64,000 bases of DNA, taken from the NCBI GenBank assembly GCA_030142905.1, contig JASJOG010000045.1, forward strand, positions 124,001-188,000, given 5' to 3'. Below are positions 35,229 to 47,862 of the stretch, piece after piece; the stretch's first letter is position 1; every line of letters begins with the position of its first letter. The notes beneath the pieces are model-generated. The model did no database searches, was not told the DNA's origin, and saw only the letters and a list, made by a program, of their open reading frames with translations. This DNA is from Heliopora coerulea. Taxonomy: Eukaryota; Cnidaria; Anthozoa; Scleralcyonacea; Helioporidae. Made by a program: the position numbers and the translations under genes.

Positions 35229-38200
35229 GAAGTTTTTGATTGTCCCTTGCAGTGAGGAAGCTATTCATAGCAACCGGTCATGCCATAAATGTTTAACGTT
35301 ACCCAATCATAAGGTCATGCTGTGCACACTTGAATGATCTGTAATATTCAAGTCTCAAACCACATACATCCACCAACGAAGCGGTAACTATAGGAAAATG
35401 CAATGATCTGTGTACAAGCAAGAGGATGTGTTAAGCATGACATTGCTTCAAAAATACCAGTTGACGTATATACTTCCTTGATGTCTAATTATCGAACATT
35501 ATTTTATATATGCATAGCATGATATGTTGCTATGCTTAGCTTCGCCACTGGACTCTTGTAAGTGAAATAAGAAAATAATTATTACAAGATTTTATTTTAA
35601 TGAAAGAACTGAAACGGTTTATCTTTTCTAACTCGGGATCCCGCCGTTCGCTGGCCACTGTAGGGCAATACAAAAACTTCTCGGTTTAATAGCTTCAGAC
35701 AAATCAACTATTTTCATAACTCGACAAAAATTTCGAACTTTTTTAACTCGCAACTTTCTGTATTGATTTCACAATTCATCTAACTTTTAAACGCCTTCTT
35801 TTTACCGATTTTATACTGATTTTGCTTACTAGAGGACGAGTGCGATAGTGTGCCACCCCCACACGCCCCTTTAGCTACGGCCCTGTCATCTAGTCTTATG
35901 AACTCAATCTATAAATCTATCATGTCGTGCATACAGCTTTCCAGATAATGAAAAGACGGCCAATTTTTTCGATATTGTGTTTCAAAAGCTACCGTTGCCT
36001 TTGTAAAGCGTCCGTACTAATCTTGATTGTTGTAGTCGTGTCACTTAGATTTCCAACAAGCATATAAATTGATTCAGAAAAACCTATTTTTGTTAAAATT
36101 TGGTCCACGAGTTTTCCATTGTTAATGCAGTTGTTGCCTTGAATAACAGACATTTCTTAAAAGTCATCGCTCTACAAAGGTTACCCTCCTTTTGGGACTG
36201 TAGAAACCGTAACCGCTTCGGCAACTTTCGACGTTTTTTTAACTACCCAGTCAATTGACCCAACAATTTGGGATAACTATCGTATCGAATTGCATAACTA
36301 CACATATTCATCTTGTCTGTAGTGAGCTGAAGTATGGTGATGTGGTTACTCGATCAAGAACCTCATATTAAGCATGACTGTACGAGATCTTTCCAGCAAT
36401 TTTGTCGCATTTCATTTTGCCGTATTTCATTTTGCCGTATTGTCACATCGCTGTAACCCGTGCAACGTTTTAGCGTTGCTGTTAACCCCACATACATACA
36501 AGCTTCACGTTATAATTCAAGTCATCATTACAAAACAAAACTTAGTCCTCAACGTGCAAGGTTGAACTGCCGTCGGTTCCGCGCCTAATTCAATATAGCC
36601 ACTTTATTCCGCTTTAATAGAAATAGTCTTTGGTCTTCCCCGTCAGATAAGACTATCGCTGAAGAGTAAAATCGTCTGGCGTTAGCCAGAGCAAGAGAAC
36701 GATATTGCATAGGTATGTCATCGATCATTAAGCTTCGTTAAGGAAAGCCAAGAATGATGAGGTTTGCCACGCAAAATCCAAAAGAGTACATTGCAGAAAC
36801 TAAAAAGCACAACTATAGATCGGTCTTTGCGTGTTTAGGGCTGAAAATCGATATGTTATGTACTTGGAAGGCAATCTACACGCAGGCGAATCACTGCAAC
36901 TCAACAAACTATTTTTCAGGATTCAAAGATTTACTCTACCAGCTGTGACTAGAATTTTTGGCCTTGATCGGGCATTCCATGCACTTATGCCGTGAACGGT
37001 AGCTGAAGATGTTCGAAACGGAGTTTAGAGACATGGTTTGAACTTTGAAGTCAGCTGGCGCTATTCTTGTCAGTTTCAGATGTTTTTCAGACTAAGTAAG
37101 AACCTTGGTTTGTTGTAAGACGTCGAAGTAAAATTATACGGATTGAAACTTTGAGGTTGGTTAATACAAATCAATCTCACCAGAACCTTGGAACAATGGT
37201 CAACCATTGTTCTGTGGCGCGATGGCAGAATGGCCAGTCCAAGCATGAATCTCACGAAATGAATGATCCAAGTTATGCTATACATGACATAAACAACCTG
37301 GTTGTTTGAACTAACGAATGGTACAATATACAGATTTGCCAATGTCTCAGCCTTTGAGGCTAGGGTATTCTGAACATTTCAGTAGTGTGACTTACTCGGT
37401 AAATGCTTGAAAGAAACGCTTTCCAACGCAGCTAGCACTATTTATCATTGTTTGCTAATAATTTGAAATTAAGAAATAGACTTCTCGATATCATACTAAT
37501 TTTCTGAAGAGATATTGATTTCCCGTCATTATTAAGGAAGTGAAATAATTGCATGTGTCAAACAAATCAATGTATGTGTGGCTGCAGAGCTTAACTTATA
37601 CCTTACAGAATTGCAATAGAAATTGCATAAAATACATAGAACGTAAGACAGTCACTGCGAATCTTCTTTCTGTAAGCGATTCCTTTCTGTATAAGTAGTT
37701 GTATACTTGGAGAATTTTATATACTTAAATCGCGCAAGCATCTGTAGGGATGTTTCAGCAAGACATACTTATTAATGTACCATGCGTGTCCCAGTTAAAT
37801 CGCGAAAATCTCTTACTCTTAACCTTGGCGAAGAATTCCCAGGTGGGGGCAATTGCATGGTTACCGTTAAATTTTTTATTCGTGTATTTGACTCCTACTA
37901 TTTGATAAATATTTATCTTATTTTTCTCTTCTGTACTCATTATGCATGTATCATAACAACGATAATCGATAATCAACCGTACAGGACAAGTTGACGAGCA
38001 AATACTCGTTTATATTTTGGTGATATAAGAAACACTCGAATTCTGCTTGTGTTACACATGCCTTATTTGGCCGCATAACATTTGACCAACAACAAACATT
38101 GAAAAGAGAGAAACTTTATCGGTTCCGCATGATCTCCTTCAGTTCGTTGAATCAGCTGGGGAGAATGTTAAGTTGACACGTTCAGAAGATAACTACGACA

Positions 38201-40055
38201 GCTGTAAATTAGAGTGGAGATAATCAGACGGTAAATATTATATGATGTATGCTTTACATGTTTTACGGAATGAAGACTATACTGCACTACAGTATAGCTG
38301 TTTTACGGCTATTGAACCAATGGATATTGTTTTCATGTTATAGAACAGTGTATAGGTGTAGCGGAAGTGTGCGATAGTACATTACTGAATCCTCGAGTAA
38401 TTATTAAGCAGTTATTCTTAACATCACAATAACGTCGAATTTCAGTTACCATTAAATTGTAACATGTTAACAAGATTCCAGCTAATTTTCCATCACTGAA
38501 ACCTGTGGACACATTGACAAGATTTTAATCACATGTATTGAAATTAGTGAGTTTTGAGTGTCTGTCTGTTGTCTAATGTAATTAGCTGATACAAGTTGGG
38601 TTCATTTGGCTGGCATTCGTAACAAACAAGCAGAGCAATTTGTTTATACATAGGCTGTAAGTTGAAGGATGATTTGGGCAATGATTTGAAGGAAATATAC
38701 CGAACGATTTGTCGAGAACTTATTCAGGTAATGTTAAGATAAGATGGTTGGAAGTATTATATCTGAATGATCTTACTGCTCCTTCCATAAAATAACAATA
38801 TATGTTGTGGAATAGGCTCCAAGTCGAAGACAGCTAGATCTTCGTAACAGATATACCCAGTTCGCATATGTCACAGTGTCATGCCATTTGTTTGGTTAAT
38901 TGATTGACGTCCAAAACAATAACAAGCAGTTCGATTTAAGCTCTTGGCTTCTTTATTTGGGTGAATACATAGTCCTCTTTGTTCTAAAGTACCCCAGGTG
39001 ACTTCTTCAATACATGGCATTATTAGTAATCAAGCGGTTGTTGCGACATCTCAGGGAGATCACTTGGCAAAACAATAAAAGATACGCACCTCTTAATTTT
39101 TTTAACAATCATTCACATCATTTATGCAATCACCATGAAATATGTCGCAAACTTCCGTAATTTTTCACCTTGGCTGTATTACATCAATAAAAAACTGCAG
39201 TTGCCACTTCGTAATTGTGAATGCTTTCAAGTTCTAATGTATACGAAAGTTGAATTGCGTTAACCGAGTTGGAATGACTCCTTCAAAGGTGAGTGAGCGT
39301 TGAACTATTCTATGTAAACATTCTGCCTACGCTTTGGTTAAACAATCGTCCAACATGCGCTGTTTTTTACTTCGACTGATATCATCCTTAAAAGTGACCT
39401 TACACATATTTTTTTTTGATTTACTCAGCATAATTAATAAACTGTTTAATTCTGCCGTTTACCCTTCACGCGAAAGAACGTTACTGAGTGACTTTGGCTT
39501 CCTCTTCGAAGTCAGTTTATGCGCATTGTTTCTAAGGTGATATTTTCATGGAAGAACTTTAGCCCAACCACTGGAGCTGCAATTTTAAAAGTTTAGGTGT
39601 AGCTGAGATTTTTGTCATACAAATGTCAAACAATTTTTTTATGGGATTTCTTCGTATGCACAGAACAAAGTTCTCCATGTATATAACCCCCTAAGGCTTC
39701 ATTATAAATTAGGGAGTAAACCATTAAAATTTCTTGGGTATCAAAAAGAACATTGTTTATCAAGAAGAACGATTACTACCTCTGTCCTATATATCACAAT
39801 TTTGTTTCCTCACGAGTGTTGACCTATCAGCATCGCAAGACATAATGTCAACCAGTGGTAAATGACAAATACCAGTTTCTTTTGTTTCATTTAATTAAAT
39901 GTCTAACCGGAAGAACCACTGAGAATTTTTAAAACAAAAACGAGTAAACAACTTAAAAACCGCAATTTCTGTTTCCGGTTTTTCTGGTCGATCAACTATT
40001 TTTTGTCTGATCGTCCTCTCTATTCATTATGTTCAATGTATCTTTGGTGGAAATC
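35229..40055. other. Stretch without a recognisable gene
   Basis: No exon with known similarity was found. Short open frames such as 37076-37342 (minus) are hydrophobic but match no family I know. AT-rich non-coding DNA. Confidence 0.4.
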
Positions 40056-40059
40056 TCAG

Positions 40060-40195
40060 CCCTGCAAAAAACACGAAGTATAGGCATATCTTACAGGAGT
40101 TTTTATCATTTCTAACGTTTCGTTGCGTTGACGCAATAAAATGTTAGAAATAATAAAAGTTTGTATAAAATATGATTTAAGATTCCCGCCTGGAA
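40060..40195. repeat. Relative of the 10.2 kb hairpin element
   Basis: AAAAACACGAAGTATAGGCA, TCTAACGTTTCGTTGC, GCAATAAAATGTTAGAAAT and GATTCCCGCCTGG correspond in order to 10230-10373. The arms no longer pair well, so this is an older or rearranged copy. Confidence 0.55.
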
Positions 40196-43100
40196 CCTTA
40201 ATTGCTGAAATTTTTTTGGTTGAAATCATGGTTCTCTTGGGAAACGCAACGATTTTCCAAAGAAATACGGGAACATTCCGTGAAGCATATCAGTATGAAC
40301 AAACATCTTTTGACATGCAGATCGTCCAAAACAGATCGTGCAAATCTTTCTCAACCGAAAGAGGAAACTCTTGATTGGAAGTGCAACGCTTCTCCGTGAA
40401 GATGCTTTCCTTTTTCATCTACATGTTGACTTTATGAATACTAGAACGAAATACTTGTACAATATTGTTCATGTCACAGCTTGTCGTTAAAAAGTGCAAT
40501 AACTCTCGCCAAATCTTTACCCGTGTAGACGGCGTCGACAAGAGACTTACTCTGGCAATTCTATTCCCCCATGTGTGATAAAAACGATACCTGTGTAGGA
40601 GAGCAGCTTGGCAGTTCTCGCAGTATAAGGCTACCCAATGCAATGAACCTTTTCTCCCTCATCCACAGTGATAGTCTTGTCTATTAAGTTTACAGTTGGC
40701 TGAATCTCGACAATATACTTGGATGTGTTTGTGGTAGCTTGGTAATTATGTTCTTAATACGCACGCTATCAAGCTGTTCTCTCCAAATTCCAAAGCGCAC
40801 TTAAAGTTCACAGACATGTGTTGCGTTCTGGTCATCAGTTCGTCACGTCTCTTGCTTACTTCAGACAACAGTATCGAGGTATCGGATTTGCTTGCTGCCG
40901 AATTAAAAAAAAGAGAATTGACCAAAAATTATTCCAGGTTATTCTGTTCCAGAAATCGAGAGAATATTAGTGAACATTTTCAATGGCTAAGGTGGTAGAA
41001 TGTCTGGAAAATTCACGGATGTATTCAACTGATTTGAGGTTTGAAAGTCTCTCATAGTAGCTTGCAATCCTTCCGGACCTCCTTTTAATTGCCTATGATA
41101 ATCACGACGTGGATTCAAGATATTGACGTTTATTTGACTATTAGCACCATATGTCAAGTAACAAAATTGTTGAGTGATATTGTTTCCCTCCTGCGAATTT
41201 CCCTTACATTTACCAAGTTATCAACGACAGCAAAAGAATTCCCTCTTCACTTCGGCTACTGAAAAATTATCCATGTTTAACAATAATGCAAGTAAAGTTA
41301 GACAACTGACGTGACAGATGGTACATGGAAAGGCTATCTAACAGGACTAGGTGTGACGGGGGTGAAGTCATGTATCTCGCACGCACACAGTCAGATGTTG
41401 CGTGACTTAAGGCAACAGTCTAATTCGATAAGCGAGATAGCCTCCACTAGCCTCCTCAGGTTCGCCTATGACAACTGAACGTCTACACTTAGAACATATA
41501 TTTACTTTCTTCCTTAGTAAGACGCAGGGTTGAAATTTCCTTTCATGAATGTATTTTAAACATCTCAACAATCTTAGAATCCGATCTGCTGTACTTATTT
41601 GAAAGTCTTTTAAAGTTTATTAGTATGTCAATTATTCGGTAAGAGGCTTAATGACAGTGAGTTCATTTTTGTTATCCGACTAAGCAGGATGGAAAATTGC
41701 GCAAACATGAGCTACTAAATGTATTCGAGGGAAAATGTGACGTTTCTTTGAATGAATTGTAGCCACTCGACGTGCGTAAACAAGCAAGAGTTCACTTTCA
41801 GAGACAGCGAACAGGGTAGACCTTAAAATTTTTATTTCTCCAATTCAAGTTTGGGTCTTGTTTTACTTTCTTTGCCGTCTTTAAATTATTTGGTCAATCA
41901 ATGCTGTATGATATCTGCCAACAGGAATTACCCCGCGCAATTTCGTGAGTTTTGGCATGAGAGTGCTGACGTGTGAGTCCAGCGAGTATGCAGTATGGGA
42001 ATTAACGCTTATATTCTTTTCATCGAATGTGGTCGGACAAAAACGTGCTGGGCTAAACTTTGGTGTTAGTTATTGTGAGGAGAAACGGAGGCGAATTAAA
42101 CGGAAAAAGACCTATCATTGTGATTAAATGGCAGAATCGAAGGAAAACGAAGCCACTTGTAGGATAATATGAGCAAATCAAGAAAAGTTTATATAATAAA
42201 TCCAGGATTAACCTTTTATCGTGGGTTCGCACAAGTCATGGTGCGACCTCATTGCTCTGTCTGCTTCATTGGAAGTAAGTGCGTAATGTTTAGTGCCAGG
42301 GGCAGGAATTTCATTATTGTCCGACCCAAGAGTTTGGATTTTGGGGGCACGCAGGGGTTAGTTGCTTCCCAGAATGTTTTCCAAACAGGTTTGCGACAGG
42401 CATTTTTCGGGCGATTAGTTGTTAAAGAAATTATTAATCCCCTTTAAAAATTAGTTTGGTTCCGACGGACCTATTTTTCAGGAAAATGTTTGAATTTCCT
42501 ATGAAGTTGATTAATTTGGGTTCACTAATCATCAAGTCTTTTTGGTTATGAGAGTATTGCATTTTCATGTGAAACTAGTCGTCTTCATCCGGAAGCAATT
42601 TTTTTCCTCACTCGGTGTTCCAAGGATCAATGATAAACATTACACGATTGTTCCCGGTATTTTGTTACCAGAAATTATCGATTGGACTAGTAACGAAAAA
42701 TTTTGAACGTTGTGATATTCAGATATGAAATTCTTTGGTGTACTTTATCTTTCTAATCTGATCAATGTAGCCGTTGTAGTGACATATTCGATCGATTGGT
42801 AACTGTGCTACAGATGAAATTCTCTTCAGACAATTTTTGTGAATTAACAGTTACTGCTTACTTAAGATAGTGAACAAGTAGTTTCAAGCAGCGGAGGGTC
42901 TATGGCTTCTTGCGCTAATCATCAAATTTTGCCTTTTTTTCATAGGCAACAGATTATTGAGAAAAATGAAGATAAACCGGGAATTAACAATTGCAGGTAA
43001 TGTCCACTTCCAATAGATTACTTAAAAATATACAGTATTGTAACTATTAGTCTCGTTACAGAGAAAACACAACGGCCAAAAAAGGAAAAGAAAGAGTTTA

Positions 43101-46100
43101 TTAATGACCTAATAAAAAGAGTAGTGGATAATATCGCGTGGATAATGATTGAATGCCATAGTTTTCTATATGACTCAAAAGAGACCTTTCTCAAATCATG
43201 CATCTTCGGAGCCCATCGGTGGGATATGAATCCAGGATACTAGGAATCTAATCCCGTGCTCGACTTTTTAAACTCCGGAGGCCGTAGCATGGGGTGATAC
43301 CAGGTCATAAGATCAATATATTAGATGTTGATAGAGTAACATGAAGAAATATGGCACTTGCACTCGATATTCTTAAATGACGAAGAGGGAAAGAGAATTT
43401 GGAGCGTAAAATATTAAAAAGAAAACTCTTTGTAAGACCTAATGGCTCTCGCTGTTCAATCGGTCGAGCATACGAATCAGGGCCAATGAGAAAAGGAAAG
43501 CCGGCGCAACTGCCCCGACGATCGGGCCGTACATGACTGGGGTCTACACAATGCGAGGGTCCTGATTTAAAACAGGGGTTAAGTACCCATAATCCCTCGC
43601 CGACGCACCTCATGGTTCACGCAGACCGCGGTTGGACTAGGTCTTCACGATCTTAGGTTCGATTCCTGGTAACAGGCCTTGAAATATTCCCTGAGACTGT
43701 CTTTATCATGCGCAAATCACTTTTCATTTTTTCGTCCGAACTAAAGCCAGGAAAAGTACTTCCAACTAGATTAAAAAACCCTCAATCGGAATCCTATCTG
43801 ATCCGCACATTAAATCTCATGGTAGGACCCACAATATTAATTTATTTGTTAATTTTTTTAAAAAATTATTTATACACGGTGACTCATTTCAACTTTGTTC
43901 AGTTGTTTTTCCAAAGGCCTTGTGAAAAGCTAATTTACAAGAATTTTAAAAAGCAACGTTTTATAACTAAAATAGCCTAACAAAAAATTATGTTCAATTA
44001 AAAATCCCTAAACTTCAATTTTTGTTAGTCCATTAACTAAGGTAAAAATCTATGAATGGACTGAGAAGAGGTACAATATTTATTAAAAACTGTGGACAGT
44101 TGAAATTACAATTTAAAAAATTGGCGTAAAAACTGGTTACAGTCGATTAATCTAAATATGTTCTAAGAAAAGAGGCAATAGTCGACCACGTGAGATCAAT
44201 TAAAGTAAAAATATTTCAGTATTGAACTTAGGAAAAAAACAAAAAAACTTTGCGTTTTCTTGTAACGAGGAACTTTTTTCACTCACTACTTTTCTTTGAA
44301 CGAAGTTAAAATTTTCTCAAATAATTACTTTTTTACTTCGTTATTTGTTGTTTTCCGACTGAGTATTATTTATGATTATGAAGGACTGCATTGCCTGTTG
44401 CTGCTGCAAAGAAAGTGACATTGCATGCCTCCAAGATCATATACTCTGTAACAGTTGGGTCTTGCTCCGCTCATCGCTAATCTCGAAAGAACGGTGACTT
44501 AAATTTGATTTTTAGCTCTTACTCCAGTATTTCTACCGGTACGTTATCAGTCTTTGCAGGCGTGTGCGCTGCATAGTTGCACTGTTGTAGAACGTACTTT
44601 TGTCGACTGAAAAATACAATGATTGATGTTGATGTTTGGGTTGTTAGCCACATAACCCATCCTTGGCCGTATTTTTCGTCGATTTTCGAAATCCACAGTG
44701 TTCAAGAAAATCGACGCGTATGAAGTGCTTTCGTTGCTTAGTGGTTGAATATCATGTTAATGCATGCATAGGTCTTAAATACTTAGGTGGTCTTACATTC
44801 AAAATGTTGTTTTTTTTCACGGAATTTTTTTTTCTGAATAGTAAACTTTGAATCTGCTTTTCTCGAGTTGTTAAAGTTGTTAAAAAGCATTTTTTCAAAC
44901 GTAAATTTACTTTGCTTTTTTACCGATTCATACCAAATTTTCGACACAGATGGCAAACATAACAATCTAGAAGCTCAACCTATAAAATTTACTTTCATAT
45001 TGTAACTTTTTCAAAAATTCTACATTGCATTGTTACCTTGTCTGAAGTTTTGAATGTCTTTTATAAGAATCTGAAATACAATCTGAAAAACCTCGAAAAA
45101 TATGCAGGTTCTTTTTTATGTTTAGTACCTAGAGTTGCTTTCTGCCAACGCACAAAAACCTATAAAAATCTTTCCTGACCATTTGTTTGTCCTATATCAT
45201 GTCTGAAAATGACTACACTATTTCACTATTCGCGCTCCATTATTTTGGTTACCATGAAGACTGATCAATTAAAAAGATGATTTTTATTGTTAAAATTTGA
45301 TTTGCTACTATGATAAGAAACGCCTTTACTTTAATATTTAAACATAGAAAAATCCACTTTTTCGATGTAAGACCACCTTAAAATATTTCGCCTAGTTTTA
45401 CTTGGTTCTGCCATGTTGTTTACGGCATTAGATATTATTTCAAGTTTCAAGTATCTATTGAAGGGTTACTTTAATTTCTATTTCAGTATATATTTCCAGT
45501 ACTTCGTTGGCATCTGCATAAGATGAAAATTTTCTCGAGTAAAACTAAAAGGAAAAGTATCAAAAGTTTTGAGGGGAAAATATGTGAATGAATTAATGAT
45601 AAAGAAACATAAAACGGCGCACAAAAATAACCCAGGGAGGCAAATTGCCTCCTTAGTAGACGAAGACACCTTTACCATTTCCACTCTACCGGAGTAATGA
45701 ACAAAAATAGCAATTAATTTAATTATTTCAAAATAGCCACAAATGAATTTCCTTATTCATTTCATCTGATAAACCAGTACATGAAGCGTTGGACTTTGAA
45801 TTATTTCGCACATCTTTCTTTCGTTTAACAACCACCGACTTGATTAAGTTGTGTGTAACAGATATTATTGAATAACTAAAAAGTTTGCTTGTTCTTTGTG
45901 CGATGGTTGACAGGTGGTATGTATCAGTGACAGATATTTCCATTTTTCTGCAATTTGTCAAGAGCCGCTGGTTCTTGTTATGTATTTCGTTGACAGCTGT
46001 TAAGAGAATAAGAAAGTGCGTCACTGGACCACCTTTGCAATCCTATATCGTATTTACGTACATTCATTCGGATGGTGACACACACGAACAATAATATGGC

Positions 46101-46436
46101 ATCATAGGATTTGAAAAATACTGAAGAATGAGCAAAGACGTCGAACTGTTTTCGATTTTGCCGAAATTTAGCCGACATGAGTTGCTGACCGACCACCCGT
46201 TGGTATAACAAAAGCTCCTCTTTTTTTTTATACGGAGGACATAGAAAGTTTATAAGATGCCCAATAGGGGGCACGTTATAAACATTCCATGTCCTTATAT
46301 AAAACTCTTCCATGTCCTCATATAAAATTCTAAAATGTGAGCGGGTACGTTCAGAAGATATGGCGATTTCATCCAACCTTCCTCTAGACGTACAAATTTT
46401 GCAAATATTACACAACAAATGCATTTATTTTGAAAA
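40196..46436. other. Stretch without a recognisable gene
   Basis: About 6 kb without a recognisable exon. 43203-43290 and 43650-43665 contain tRNA B-box-like words (GGATTCATATCC on the minus strand, GGTTCGATTCC on the plus strand), suggesting very old SINE remnants. Confidence 0.35.
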
Positions 46437-46438
46437 TA

Positions 46439-47860
46439 CAGGGGGTGGACAAAAAAAAGTGGCCATCCTGAAAAATTATGGTTAACGTAACATAATCATC
46501 ACAAGATGAACGGACGTGGTTGAGAATGACCGTTTTAGGATATATACGTTGAAGTAACATCAAATATTATCTCAAATCTTGATTTCAATCACTGGTTTCT
46601 AAAATACACAAATGTTAAGCAGTTTTCAATTCTATTATAATTCACAAATTCCTGGTGCATCTCTGGTGTTCTTCATTTTGACTCCCGCGAATTTCTTCTC
46701 ACAATCACCAATCAAGTTTATTTACAAATATCTACAACAACAATAGTAATTCAACTACATACCTACTGTATGCACCTTTCAAAACTTAGCTGGCACTCCC
46801 TTCAATTTGATCACAGCTTTGCATCAATGAGGCATGCTTCGAATAAACTGATGCAAGTAATTTTCGGTGATTACTTGCAATACATTTTTGATTGCTGCAA
46901 AAAGTTTGTTTTCATTTTCCAACTTTTGGTTATTTGTTAATCAATCCAATTCAACCCATTAATTTTCAATAGGATTTAGAAGAACCCATTCTAATTCATC
47001 AACATTCCCACCAATGTGCTCACGAGCGAATGATAATCACTGTAAACGATTCTTCTCACTCACAAATGGTTTCTCAGAATTTTTTCTCCATTTGATATCT
47101 CTCTCTTTCAAGAGGCGATTAATGGCTTTGGCGGAAAATTTGACCCCCGTCTGAGCTTCTAATTTATCAGCTAGCTCATGTTTGGTTGGGGTGCCTGATC
47201 TGGAAGTTTTAATAATTAAACGGTCACATCGATCGGTAGTTTCCAGCCAGAACCAGGATCACGACTACAATCTCCACTCAATTTACCTTAATGCAAAGTC
47301 GTTTTTTGGTTTTGTTTTTTTTTTTTCCCCAGAATAGCTCATGTTGAATTTTTTTTAAAACTGTACATGTGGTAACTCCAGCTTAAAGCAACCCAAGAAT
47401 TTCATGATTTCTTCTAATTTTCATCTCAGACTTCTCGGTGCTGACTTTCTTCGGTCCCTTACTAGCTACATCACTTTCACATGAAACCCCAATTAAAACG
47501 TTCAAAATTGCACATGTAACTGCCATTTCGGCTTATAATGTTTTGTACTTAAGTTATCAACTAAATATTGTGGGATGCATGATATTTTGATGATTTTATG
47601 GACAAGATTATATCATCCAATTTGTAAGAAGTAGGAGAAAATGCACTATATTTGCATAAGACATTATCATAGAAAGTATGAAGAATTGATGTGTGTTCCA
47701 AGCCAGCACTTAAAATTAGTATGTCAAAAGCTTTTTAAACAGATCTCCAAGAAAGCATTCTAAAAATACACGGTTTTTGTTAATTTCTGTTCTTCCTGTG
47801 ACAGTTCTACCAAATTGACTATATTTTTGCGGATGGCCACTTTTTTTTGTCCACCCCCTG
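46439..47860 (-). mobile_element. Tc1/mariner-type transposon, 1,422 bp, non-autonomous
   Basis: The terminal inverted repeats are identical over 30 bases (CAGGGGGTGGACAAAAAAAA... at 46439-46468 and its exact reverse complement at 47831-47860). TA dinucleotides flank both ends (46437-46438 and 47861-47862), the Tc1/mariner target. The interior carries a decayed transposase on the minus strand. Length and target fit the superfamily. Confidence 0.88.
46750..47530 (-). pseudogene. Tc1-like transposase relic, catalytic middle missing
   Basis: On the minus strand one can read a helix-turn-helix part (HELADKLEAQTGVKFSAKAI, followed by RLLKERDIKWRKNSEKPF) and EKNRLQ*LSFAREHI. Almost directly after comes LEWVLLNPIEN*WVELD, which corresponds to the region of the third catalytic acidic residue (the usual SPDLNPIE block), and then LHQFIRSMPH*CKAVIKLKG near the C-terminus. 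The stretch that should hold the first two catalytic aspartates is gone, and there are several in-frame stops. The copy cannot supply its own transposase. The comparison is from family knowledge. Confidence 0.7.
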
Positions 47861-47862
47861 TA

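Noticed and set aside
37076..37342. A hydrophobic minus-strand frame that briefly looked like a membrane receptor end
   Set aside because: No receptor signature motif and no neighbouring exon with membrane spans.
42169..42447. A 92-codon plus-strand frame
   Set aside because: No family resemblance; composition is ordinary for intergenic sequence.
43203..43665. tRNA-like words (GGATTCATATCC, GGTTCGATTCC)
   Set aside because: Only B-box-like pieces remain. No acceptor stem or cloverleaf could be formed, so no tRNA gene is called.
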